From Komagataeibacter swingsii (lineage in GTDB: Bacteria > Pseudomonadota > Alphaproteobacteria > Acetobacterales > Acetobacteraceae), in NCBI RefSeq assembly GCF_003207895.1, contig NZ_NKUB01000001.1, forward strand, positions 186,001 to 250,000: DNA of 64,000 nt, in the 5' to 3' direction. Numbering within the stretch: position 1 is the first letter of the stretch; each line of letters opens with the position of its first letter. The position numbers were made by a program, and so were the translations under genes. The notes under the pieces are model-generated. The model saw only the letters and a program-made list of their open reading frames with translations, was not told the DNA's origin and did not search any database. This document shows, piece after piece, positions 57,098 through 64,000 of the stretch.

Positions 57098-59065
57098 ATG
57101 AAGACCGACCCCGCGACGCCACCACGCCCTGTTGTCCTGCTGGTGGATGACGAAGCCGAGATCCTTGTGGCGCTGACGGACCTGCTGGAAGATACCTTTA
57201 CCGTCCTGTCCACCACATCCCCGACCGAGGCGCTGGACATCCTTGCCGCCCGCAACGATGTGGACGTGATCGTATCCGACCAGCGCATGCCCGAAATGGG
57301 CGGCGACGTGATGCTGGCGCGCGCGCGCGAATACAGCGACGCACAGGCCATCCTGCTGACGGGCTACGCCGATATCGGGGCGGTGGCGGCGGCGCTGAAC
57401 CAGGGGCGGATTTCGTTCTATTCGCACAAGCCATGGGACCCGGACGCCCTGCGCGCCATGATCGTGCAGGCGGCGGATTACCACCGTCTGGAACGCGAAC
57501 TGCGCACCGAGCGCATGCTGCTGCATGGTCTGCTGGACAACCTGCGTTCGGGGCTGGGGTTCATGGATGCGCAGGGCCGCTTCATCCGCATCAACCAGCA
57601 GGCCGCCGATTTCTATGGCCGCGACATTGCAGGCTGCCTAGGCCATACGGAGGAGGAGCTGTGCGATGCGGACCTGCTGCCCCTGATCCGGGCCGCGCAT
57701 GAACGCCTGCATAATGAAGGGCGCGACGAGGAAGTGGTCGAACTGCCCGCCCATATCCGTGGCGGCGTGCAGGGGCGGTGGCGCGAGATCACGCGCGTCG
57801 TGCTGGGGGCGCTGGGCGACGGGTCGGCATGTTCCGTCGTCATCAACCGTGACATCACCCGCCAGCAGGAAATGGCGGCCCGCCTGCGCCAGGCGGAAAA
57901 GATGCAGGCGCTGGGCACGCTGGCCGGTGGCATCGCGCATGATTTCAATAACCTTTTGACCGCCGTCCTCGGTTCGCTTGAACTGGTGCGCGACATGGGG
58001 CCGGAAACGGGGCCGATGGCGCGCCTGCTGGACAATGCATCCGCCGCCGCGCAGCGGGGCGCGTCACTGACGCGCAGGCTGCTCAATTTCAGCCGCCCGC
58101 GCGACCTCAGCCTTGAGCCGGTGGACGTGAACGCCCTTTTGCACGGCATGAACGACCTGCTGGCGCAGACGGTGGTGTCGCGGCAGGGGAAAAGCGGTGG
58201 CGCGCCGTGCGCCATCGTGGTGGATACGGCGGCGTCGGATGGCATGCTGCCGCCGGTCTGCACCGATGCGGGGCAACTGGAGCTTGCGGTGCTCAACCTG
58301 TGCATCAACGCTGTCGACGCCATGCCCGAAGGCGGCCTGATAAAGGTGTCCACGGCGCTGAAACGGGTAAGGGAAATCGTGGCGGGCACGAATCTCGTGC
58401 CCGGTGAATACGTCATGGTCTCGGTCACCGACCAGGGGGTCGGCATGTCGCCCGATACGCTGGCCCGCGTGTTCGAACCCTTTTTCACCACCAAGGATGT
58501 CGGGCGCGGCACCGGGCTGGGCCTGTCCATGATCTATGGCTTCATCCGCCATGTCGGCGGCGAGGTACAGGTGCGCAGCAGGCCGGGCGAGGGCACGCGC
58601 GTGGACCTGTGCCTGCCGGTACAGGGGGCTGGGAACGCCACGGGCGCCGTGCCTGCCACCGTGGCCGCCACCCCGGCGGCGGGCGCGGGCCAGCGCGCGC
58701 TGCATGTCATGGTGGTGGATGATGAACCGGGCGTGCGCGCGGTGACGGCGGGCTTCCTGCGCGCACGCGGGCATGAGGTGCTGGAATATGCCAGCGGCAC
58801 CGCCGCCGTGCAGGCCATGGAACAGGGGCTGGGACCGATCGACCTTGTCATCATGGACGTGATGATGCCGGGCATGGGCGGGCTGGAGACGGCCCACCAC
58901 CTGCAGGCGCTGCGCCCCGGCCTGCGGGTGCTGTACCTGACGGGATACGCCAATGCCGGCGCGCTGCCCGCGGGCAGCGCCGATGTCATGCACAAGCCCT
59001 TTACTCGCGCCGATCTGGCCGCCCATATCGACCGGATCATGAACCGCGCCCCGCAGGAGGCATAG
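57098..59065 (+). CDS. REC-PAS-HisKA-HATPase-REC hybrid histidine kinase
   Basis: A 655-residue hybrid kinase. The N-terminal receiver has D61 (VSDQRMPEMGG), followed by a PAS domain (LLDNLRSGLGFMDAQGRFIRIN). HisKA has H281 in LAGGIAHDFNNLL, and the HATPase core has LAVLNLCINAVDAMPEGG. The C-terminal receiver has D587 in LVIMDVMMPGMGG. The arrangement allows multi-step phosphorelay. No DNA-binding or GGDEF output is fused. A 35-base gap separates it from the previous kinase, so it probably ends the operon. Confidence 0.9.
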   Translation: MKTDPATPPRPVVLLVDDEAEILVALTDLLEDTFTVLSTTSPTEALDILAARNDVDVIVSDQRMPEMGGDVMLARAREYSDAQAILLTGYADIGAVAAALNQGRISFYSHKPWDPDALRAMIVQAADYHRLERELRTERMLLHGLLDNLRSGLGFMDAQGRFIRINQQAADFYGRDIAGCLGHTEEELCDADLLPLIRAAHERLHNEGRDEEVVELPAHIRGGVQGRWREITRVVLGALGDGSACSVVINRDITRQQEMAARLRQAEKMQALGTLAGGIAHDFNNLLTAVLGSLELVRDMGPETGPMARLLDNASAAAQRGASLTRRLLNFSRPRDLSLEPVDVNALLHGMNDLLAQTVVSRQGKSGGAPCAIVVDTAASDGMLPPVCTDAGQLELAVLNLCINAVDAMPEGGLIKVSTALKRVREIVAGTNLVPGEYVMVSVTDQGVGMSPDTLARVFEPFFTTKDVGRGTGLGLSMIYGFIRHVGGEVQVRSRPGEGTRVDLCLPVQGAGNATGAVPATVAATPAAGAGQRALHVMVVDDEPGVRAVTAGFLRARGHEVLEYASGTAAVQAMEQGLGPIDLVIMDVMMPGMGGLETAHHLQALRPGLRVLYLTGYANAGALPAGSADVMHKPFTRADLAAHIDRIMNRAPQEA

Positions 59066-59130
59066 GGGGCCGGATCATGTGTGCGGCCTTGCCCCTTGTG
59101 CTGGCGTGAGAACGTTTTATTTCTATTGAT

Positions 59131-59724
59131 ATGCAAGAATATCATTCATCTCCCCATGACCCTGTCGGGTGGCATGGAACAACCATCTTATGTGTCCGGC
59201 GTGATGGCCAGGTTGCCATGGCGGGCGATGGGCAGGTGACGCTGGGCGCCACCGTGATCAAGGGCAATGCCCGCAAGGTGCGCCGCATCGGCCCCACCGG
59301 GCAGATACTTGCCGGGTTCGCGGGGGCCACGGCGGATGCCTTCACCCTGCTGGAACGGCTGGAAAACAAGCTGGAACGCTATCCCAACCAGCTTGAGCGC
59401 GCCTGCGTGGAACTGGCGAAGGACTGGCGCACGGACCGCTACCTGCGCCGGCTGGAGGCGATGATGGCGGTGGCGGATGCCGAACGCTCCTTCACCCTGA
59501 CCGGCAATGGCGACGTGCTGGAACCCGAGGACGGCATCATCGCCATCGGCTCGGGCGGCAATTACGCGCTGTCGGCCGCGCGCGCGCTGCTGGGGATCGA
59601 AGGGCTGTCGGCGGTCGACATCGCGCGGCGGTCGATGAAGATCGCCGGTGACATCTGTGTCTACACCAATCATTCCGTCATTGTGGAAACACTGGGCGCG
59701 GATGCGCAGGACGGAGCGGCGTAA
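59131..59724 (+). CDS. hslV: ATP-dependent protease peptidase subunit HslV
   Basis: HslV is the proteolytic core of the bacterial HslUV proteasome-like protease. The 197-residue protein has a 16-residue propeptide ending WHG, followed by the catalytic threonine T17 ([23 protein letters not shown]). GNARKVRRI and [15 protein letters not shown] are family signatures. The upstream 65 bases are AT-richer just before the ATG and probably include a heat-shock-type promoter; the boxes are not certain. hslU follows with a one-base overlap. Confidence 0.96.
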   Translation: MQEYHSSPHDPVGWHGTTILCVRRDGQVAMAGDGQVTLGATVIKGNARKVRRIGPTGQILAGFAGATADAFTLLERLENKLERYPNQLERACVELAKDWRTDRYLRRLEAMMAVADAERSFTLTGNGDVLEPEDGIIAIGSGGNYALSAARALLGIEGLSAVDIARRSMKIAGDICVYTNHSVIVETLGADAQDGAA

Positions 59725-61037
59725 TGGACATCCCGAATCATTCCCCGCGTGAAATCGTGGCCGAGCTGGATCGCTACATCATCGGCCAGGCCGATGCGAA
59801 GCGTGCCGTGGCCATAGCACTGCGCAACCGCTGGCGGCGCGCGCAGTTGACGGATGCGATGCGTGACGAGGTCGTACCCAAGAACATCCTGATGATCGGG
59901 CCGACGGGGTGCGGCAAGACCGAAATCGCACGCCGGCTGGCCCGGCTGGCGCAGGCGCCGTTCCTGAAGGTCGAGGCCACGAAGTTTACCGAGGTCGGCT
60001 ATGTCGGCCGCGATGTGGAAAGCATCGTGCGCGACCTGGTCGAGTCCTCGATCAACATGCTGCGCGACCTGCGGCGCAAGGATGTGGAAAAGAACGCCGA
60101 ACAGGCGGCCGAGGACATCCTGCTCGACGCGCTGGTGGGGGAAGGGGCCTCGTCCGAGACGCGCAACAAGTTCCGCCGGATGCTGCGCGCGGGGGAGCTG
60201 GAAAACAAGGAAGTCGAGATCTCGATCGCCGAAGGGGGCAGCCCGCAGCCCTCCGACATGCCGAACATGACGCCCGGCGCGGTCATCAACTTCTCCGACA
60301 TGATGAAGGGCTTCATGAACCGCATGCCGCAGCAGAAGCGCATGACGGTGGCCGCCGCGCGCGCCGCCCTGATCCGGCAGGAAGCGGACAAGATGCTGGA
60401 TACCGAAGCCCTGACGCGTGAGGCCGTGGCCCATGCGCAGGACCATGGCATCGTCTTCCTTGATGAAATCGACAAGGTCTGCGCCCGTTCGTCCGAAGGG
60501 GGATCGCGCGGCGGCGATGTCTCGCGCGAAGGGGTGCAGCGCGACCTGCTGCCCCTGATCGAGGGGACGACGGTTTCCACCAAATATGGCCCCGTACGCA
60601 CGGACCATATCCTGTTCATCGCATCCGGCGCGTTCCATATCGCCAAGCCGTCCGACCTGCTGCCCGAACTGCAGGGGCGGCTGCCCATCCGCGTGGAACT
60701 GGCGTCGCTGACGCGCGAGGACCTGCGCCGCATCCTGACCGAGCCGGAACATTCGCTGCTGCAGCAGTATGTGGCCCTGCTGGGCACGGAAAAGGTCACG
60801 CTGTCCTTTACCGACGGGGCGATTGACGCGCTGGCGGAACTGGCGGCCGACATCAATGAACGGGTCGAGAATATCGGCGCGCGGCGTCTGGCCACCGTGC
60901 TGGAACGCCTGCTGGAAGACGTGTCCTTCACCGCCGCCGACCGGAGCGGGGAGGATGTGGTGATTACGGCGGAAGATGTGCAGAACCGGGTGGCCCCGCT
61001 GGCCCGCAAGGGTGATCTGAGCCGCTTTATCCTGTAG
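59724..61037 (+). CDS. hslU: ATP-dependent protease ATPase subunit HslU
   Basis: HslU unfolds substrates and feeds them to HslV. The 437-residue AAA+ protein has the entry [18 protein letters not shown], Walker [11 protein letters not shown], and the pore-loop region [18 protein letters not shown]. It has an intermediate domain at about 110-230 and Walker [11 protein letters not shown]. The C terminus ends DLSRFIL, the tail that inserts into HslV. The start overlaps hslV (TAATG). Confidence 0.97.
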   Translation: MDIPNHSPREIVAELDRYIIGQADAKRAVAIALRNRWRRAQLTDAMRDEVVPKNILMIGPTGCGKTEIARRLARLAQAPFLKVEATKFTEVGYVGRDVESIVRDLVESSINMLRDLRRKDVEKNAEQAAEDILLDALVGEGASSETRNKFRRMLRAGELENKEVEISIAEGGSPQPSDMPNMTPGAVINFSDMMKGFMNRMPQQKRMTVAAARAALIRQEADKMLDTEALTREAVAHAQDHGIVFLDEIDKVCARSSEGGSRGGDVSREGVQRDLLPLIEGTTVSTKYGPVRTDHILFIASGAFHIAKPSDLLPELQGRLPIRVELASLTREDLRRILTEPEHSLLQQYVALLGTEKVTLSFTDGAIDALAELAADINERVENIGARRLATVLERLLEDVSFTAADRSGEDVVITAEDVQNRVAPLARKGDLSRFIL

Positions 61038-61139
61038 GGCAGTACCCGCCGGTGCACGGGGCCGCGCCACAGGGTGCGGCCCTTTGCGTTCCGTCCCGTT
61101 TTCCGGCCTGCCATGAGGCCCCGCGTAACAGGAAAGATG

Positions 61140-61583
61140 ATGACCGACCCCTTCGTAAAGCCCGAGGACGATACCGCCGCCGATGCCATCGCGGAAATTG
61201 GCGAGGAACTGGCCCTGTTTGATGACTGGATGCAGCGTTACCAGTACATCATCGAACTGGGGCGCAAGCTGCCGCCATTCCCCGCTGAATGGCGCGATGA
61301 CGCCCACCGCGTGCCGGGATGCCAGAGCCAGGTCTGGATGGAAGTGCAGCCGCGTGATGGCCTGCTGTACCTGGCTGGCGCGTCGGACGCGGCCATCGTG
61401 TCGGGGCTGGTGGCGCTGCTGCTGCGGGTTTATTCGGGGCGCAGCCGGGAAGAAATCCTGGATACGGACCCCCGGTTCCTGCGCGACCTTGGCCTGGTGC
61501 AGGCGCTGTCCACCAACCGGGGCAATGGGGTGGAAGCCATGGCGCAGGCCATACGCAAGGCCGCCGCCGCCATGCCGGCCTGA
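61140..61583 (+). CDS. sufE: SufE-family sulfur acceptor protein
   Basis: SufE takes sulfur from the cysteine desulfurase SufS for iron-sulfur cluster assembly. The 147-residue protein has MQRYQYIIELGRKLPPFP, and the active cysteine lies in RVPGCQSQVWME. SGLVALLLRVYSGRS and FLRDLGLVQALSTNRGNGVEAM complete the family pattern. I chose the ATG at 61140, six bases after AGGA, rather than the one directly before it. No other suf gene is nearby. Confidence 0.92.
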   Translation: MTDPFVKPEDDTAADAIAEIGEELALFDDWMQRYQYIIELGRKLPPFPAEWRDDAHRVPGCQSQVWMEVQPRDGLLYLAGASDAAIVSGLVALLLRVYSGRSREEILDTDPRFLRDLGLVQALSTNRGNGVEAMAQAIRKAAAAMPA

Positions 61584-61659
61584 ACCTGTTGGTAAGAAAG
61601 AATAAACGTTTTTTATCAATGATTTGTTTTCAAACAGCCTCTTAGGCCCTTAAGGGGCG

Positions 61660-61681
61660 GGGCAGGCGATCAGGCCTGCCC
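61660..61681. terminator. Hairpin between convergent sufE and copper-chaperone genes
   Basis: GGGCAGGC (61660-61667) pairs perfectly with GCCTGCCC (61674-61681) over a 6-base loop. It lies 8 bases beyond the end of the minus-strand copper-chaperone gene. No T-run follows on either strand, so it may serve both genes only weakly. Confidence 0.45.
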
Positions 61682-61688
61682 ATGCGGG

Positions 61689-61898
61689 TCAGTAGCCTGC
61701 GTCAAAGCCCGCGTCGTCAACGGCGGCGAACAGGTCCTCGGGGTTGGTGGTGCGTCCGTCATAGGTGACGAAGGCCTTGCCCTGTTCCAGCGAGACCTGC
61801 ACCAGCGATACGCCATCCACGGCTTCCAGTGCCTGCACGACCTTGGATACGCAGCCATCACAGGTCATGCCGCTTATGTTCAGTGTTATTGTTTCCAT
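61689..61898 (-). CDS. Heavy-metal-associated domain protein (CopZ-like copper chaperone)
   Basis: A 69-residue single-domain protein with the metal-binding loop GMTCDGC (Cys 13 and 16 region) at the end of the first strand. The ferredoxin-like babbab pattern follows, ending AAVDDAGFDAGY. It resembles CopZ/Atx1 chaperones that hand Cu(I) to P-type ATPases. No ATPase gene is in the window, so its partner is elsewhere. Confidence 0.88.
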   Translation of the reverse strand: METITLNISGMTCDGCVSKVVQALEAVDGVSLVQVSLEQGKAFVTYDGRTTNPEDLFAAVDDAGFDAGY

Positions 61899-62392
61899 GA
61901 TCTGATCGCCTTTAACACCTGCTGGCAGCCGGTATGGGTGCCTGTGGTTGAGAACCGGCGCAATTACACCAGATAAGGGCGTTTAACGCCATCATCTCCC
62001 TATTCCCTGAAGGCGGAAGCAGAGGCGCGTAACGGGCATGATCGGGGCCGCCGCACGGTCTTGCCGGGCAGGGGCGGCAACCGCGTCGGTCGGGCCGCAT
62101 GGTATCCATGCGGACATGCTCGATATTATCGTTCGCAACAAAATTATGGATGGGGGTTTGTGGCGCAGGCGGCGCATGACCAACAATGCGCAGTGGCTCA
62201 TCCCATGGCGTTCAGGGGCAGCGGCAAGGCCCATGCCGCGCCCTGTCTTTCCATCCCGCTCTGCCGTAGAGCCGCTGTCGCCTGCGTTGCGGCCCGGTAG
62301 AGCGGGAGGGCGCGTGGCGTCAGGACGCACAAAAGGCCGGTGCATGACGCAACCGGCCTTTCGGGTCGCAGGTAAGGGATGTGGCGAGCGGC
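61899..62392. other. Intergenic region upstream of the copper-chaperone gene, downstream of hpnR
   Basis: No protein gene is supported in these 494 bases. Short frames on both strands lack family features. A perfect hairpin (CCGCATGG 62095-62102 with CCATGCGG 62106-62113, loop TAT) and a neighbouring TGCCG/CGGCA stem give the stretch 62060-62115 some secondary structure. The hpnR terminator lies at its right end. The promoter of the copper-chaperone gene should be at the left end. Confidence 0.45.
62331..62361 (-). terminator. Rho-independent terminator of hpnR
   Basis: AAAGGCCGGT (62332-62341) pairs perfectly with ACCGGCCTTT (62352-62361) across a 10-base loop. Read on the minus strand, the stem is followed by TTTT. 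It lies about 30 bases after the hpnR stop. Confidence 0.85.
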
Positions 62393-63937
62393 TCAGTCAA
62401 CCGTGCTCATACGCGTTTCATCGACGAATTTTTCGGTATCATCGTCGATCTTGCGTGATTTGCGGCCGGCGGGGCCATGGACATACAGCGTCTTGCGATC
62501 GACCTTCTGGTCGGTGCCTTCCGGCTTCAGCGGCATTTCATATTCCGGCTTCTGCGCGTGGTCGGCCATCTGCAGGTCGGGATTGAAGACCGAGTTGAAC
62601 TTCCAGATCATGGTCAGGAAGTTGGTCTGCCCGCGCAGCGCAAGACGCAGGGCGATGCCCAGCGTATCCTTGATCGCGCTCCAGCCCAGATGCTTGTTGT
62701 TCAGGATCTGCTGGGTCTTGACCAGTTCCTCATAGAACTCACGCAGCGGCAGCGTGGTGGGCATGACCGCGTGCTGGATGTCAAACAGGCGGTAGTCGCG
62801 TGTGGTCAGCTTGCGGGACTCGCTTTCCCAGATTTCCGTGCCGGGATAGGGGGTGGTGACGGAAATGTTCACGATGTCCGGGATTTCCAGGCACCACTGG
62901 CGGATCACCTCGAAGCGCTCGCGGTCCCATGACGGGTCGGCGATCAGGTTGATGGCGACGATCAGGTCGAGCGAGCGGGCATATTCCAGCGCCTCGAAGT
63001 TGCGGTCCATCGATACGCGCTTGCGGAACCGCTTCAGCCCCTCCGCATCGACCGCTTCCAGCCCGAGGAAGATGTAGCTCAGGCCGATTTCCTTCCAGAC
63101 CGCGAATACTTCCTTGTTGCGCATCAGCACGTCGGCGCGGGTCTCGAGGTAGTATTCCTTCTTGATGTTGCGGCGCTTGATTTCATCAGCGATGGCAAGG
63201 CCGTGTTCGGCGTGGACGAAGGCCACGTCATCGACGATGAAAATGCCGGGTTCCTTGATTTCCTGCAGTTCCTCGCCAATCACCTTGGCGCTGGCGGTGC
63301 GGTAGGACCGGCCGTAGAAGGTCCATGCGCTGCAGAACGTGCAGTCCCACGGGCAGCCACGGGCGAATTCGATCGACGCCGCCGGGTCCAGCGTGCCGAT
63401 GAAGTATTTGCGGCGGTGGCGCAGCAGGTCACGCGCGGGGCGGACCTCATCAAGGGATTCGATGAAGATCGGCGGCGGCCCGTCGCCTTCCATGGTGACG
63501 ACGCCGGGTACGCCCAGCAGGTCCTTGCCCTGCTCCCATGCTTCTAGCAGCAGGCCGACGGTGGCGTCGCCTTCCCCCTTCAGCACGCAGTTGATGGCCC
63601 CGTCGGACAGCGCCAGCACGTCACGCGCGATGAACGAGATCGAATGCCCGCCAATGAACAGGAACACGTTGGGCAGGCGCCGGCGCGTTTCCTTGCACAG
63701 GTCAATGATCTCGGGGACATTGGCCAGGTAGTTGCCGGAAAAACAGATGGCGTGCGGGCGGAATCGCTCGATGCGTTCCCAGTAATCGGGATGCTTCTCG
63801 ACCTGCAGGTCGATGATTTCCACATCATGTCCCTTGTTGCGCGCGGCACCGGCAACCAGTTCAAGCCCCAGCGGTTCAAGACGCAGGAAGACCTTCGTGT
63901 ACATGAGCGAGCTTGGATGAACGGCCAGTAATCTCAT
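62393..63937 (-). CDS. hpnR: Probable hopanoid C-3 methylase HpnR (B12-binding radical SAM)
   Basis: This 514-residue enzyme is predicted to methylate the A-ring of hopanoids at C-3 using cobalamin and radical SAM chemistry. The N-terminal cobalamin-binding-type domain covers about 1-150 (AICFSGNYLANVPEIIDL, FLFIGGHS). The radical-SAM cluster site is C195, C199 and C202 in ARGCPWDCTFC. A SAM-barrel follows (FIVDDVAFVHAEHG, YYLETRADVLMRN) with a C-terminal extension. I recognise the opening MRLLAVHPSSLMYTKVFLRLEPLGLELVA as HpnR-like. HpnP (C-2) is the related alternative. 3-methylhopanoids are known from acetic acid bacteria. Confidence 0.85.
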   Translation of the reverse strand: MRLLAVHPSSLMYTKVFLRLEPLGLELVAGAARNKGHDVEIIDLQVEKHPDYWERIERFRPHAICFSGNYLANVPEIIDLCKETRRRLPNVFLFIGGHSISFIARDVLALSDGAINCVLKGEGDATVGLLLEAWEQGKDLLGVPGVVTMEGDGPPPIFIESLDEVRPARDLLRHRRKYFIGTLDPAASIEFARGCPWDCTFCSAWTFYGRSYRTASAKVIGEELQEIKEPGIFIVDDVAFVHAEHGLAIADEIKRRNIKKEYYLETRADVLMRNKEVFAVWKEIGLSYIFLGLEAVDAEGLKRFRKRVSMDRNFEALEYARSLDLIVAINLIADPSWDRERFEVIRQWCLEIPDIVNISVTTPYPGTEIWESESRKLTTRDYRLFDIQHAVMPTTLPLREFYEELVKTQQILNNKHLGWSAIKDTLGIALRLALRGQTNFLTMIWKFNSVFNPDLQMADHAQKPEYEMPLKPEGTDQKVDRKTLYVHGPAGRKSRKIDDDTEKFVDETRMSTVD

Positions 63938-64000
63938 TCTTTTACCTCAGGGCATCGATGGGGACGGTGTCACAGCACGGCAGTCCATACGCAATCCGGT

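Noticed and set aside
59670-61619. 649-codon antisense open frame over hslU and sufE
   Set aside because: Spans two firmly identified genes and has no recognisable domain.

Overview
The window is a high-GC, gene-dense piece of an alphaproteobacterial chromosome. The best fit is Acetobacteraceae (acetic acid bacteria), probably Komagataeibacter, Gluconacetobacter or a close relative. This rests on gene content: a probable hopanoid C-3 methylase (HpnR), an alphaproteobacterial-style acidic RpoD, PhaR, an FtsE-FtsX-YdcF-PlsC block, and a helix-turn-helix domain fused to CarA. The genus is inferred, not shown. I saw no rRNA, tRNA, insertion sequence, prophage or CRISPR array.

Layout. 1-10.6 kb is core: carB (cut by the window edge) and carA on the minus strand, then yqeY-family, dnaG, rpoD, a GNAT gene and rpsF-rpsR-rplI on the plus strand. 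10.7-24.5 kb is envelope and housekeeping: a cyclopropane fatty acid synthase, then a minus-strand run lptF-lptG-lptD-surA-rsmA read toward lower coordinates. It continues with an FAD-linked dehydrogenase, a coiled-coil membrane protein, a TsaC/Sua5 enzyme, cysQ and pepA. 24.5-25.9 kb holds holC and an aldo/keto reductase.

25.9-32.3 kb is an unusual six-gene operon resembling the hydrogenase-4/complex I family (HyfB, HyfC, HyfE, HyfF, HyfG and HyfI types). Its HyfG-like subunit has lost all four nickel-ligand cysteines, while the HyfI-like subunit keeps all four cysteines for its iron-sulfur cluster. No ferredoxin subunit and no maturation genes are present. It looks like an 'energy-converting hydrogenase-related' complex rather than a hydrogenase.

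32.3-36.5 kb has pssA-psd (phosphatidylethanolamine synthesis), a SAM methyltransferase divergent from gloB, and phaR. 36.7-44.1 kb looks like an accessory metabolic island. Two exported ureohydrolase-family proteins lie in tandem, one with intact metal ligands and one with two ligands changed. They diverge, across an AT-rich control region, from a hydantoinase-A-like/DUF917/NCS1-permease operon. A nitrogen-rich guanidino, ureido or hydantoin-like substrate is a reasonable guess, but unproven.

44.1-47.6 kb carries plsC, a ydcF-like gene, ftsX, ftsE and a small membrane protein on the minus strand. 47.8-59.1 kb is an eight-gene, Wsp-like chemosensory operon: CheW, CheR-TPR, CheW, MCP, CheA-REC, CheB and two multi-domain hybrid histidine kinases. 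No WspR-type diguanylate cyclase is in the block. 59.1-61.6 kb has hslV-hslU and a sufE-family gene, followed by a copper-chaperone-like gene and hpnR on the minus strand.

Many very long open frames lie antisense to the real genes. They are a by-product of high GC and were not annotated.
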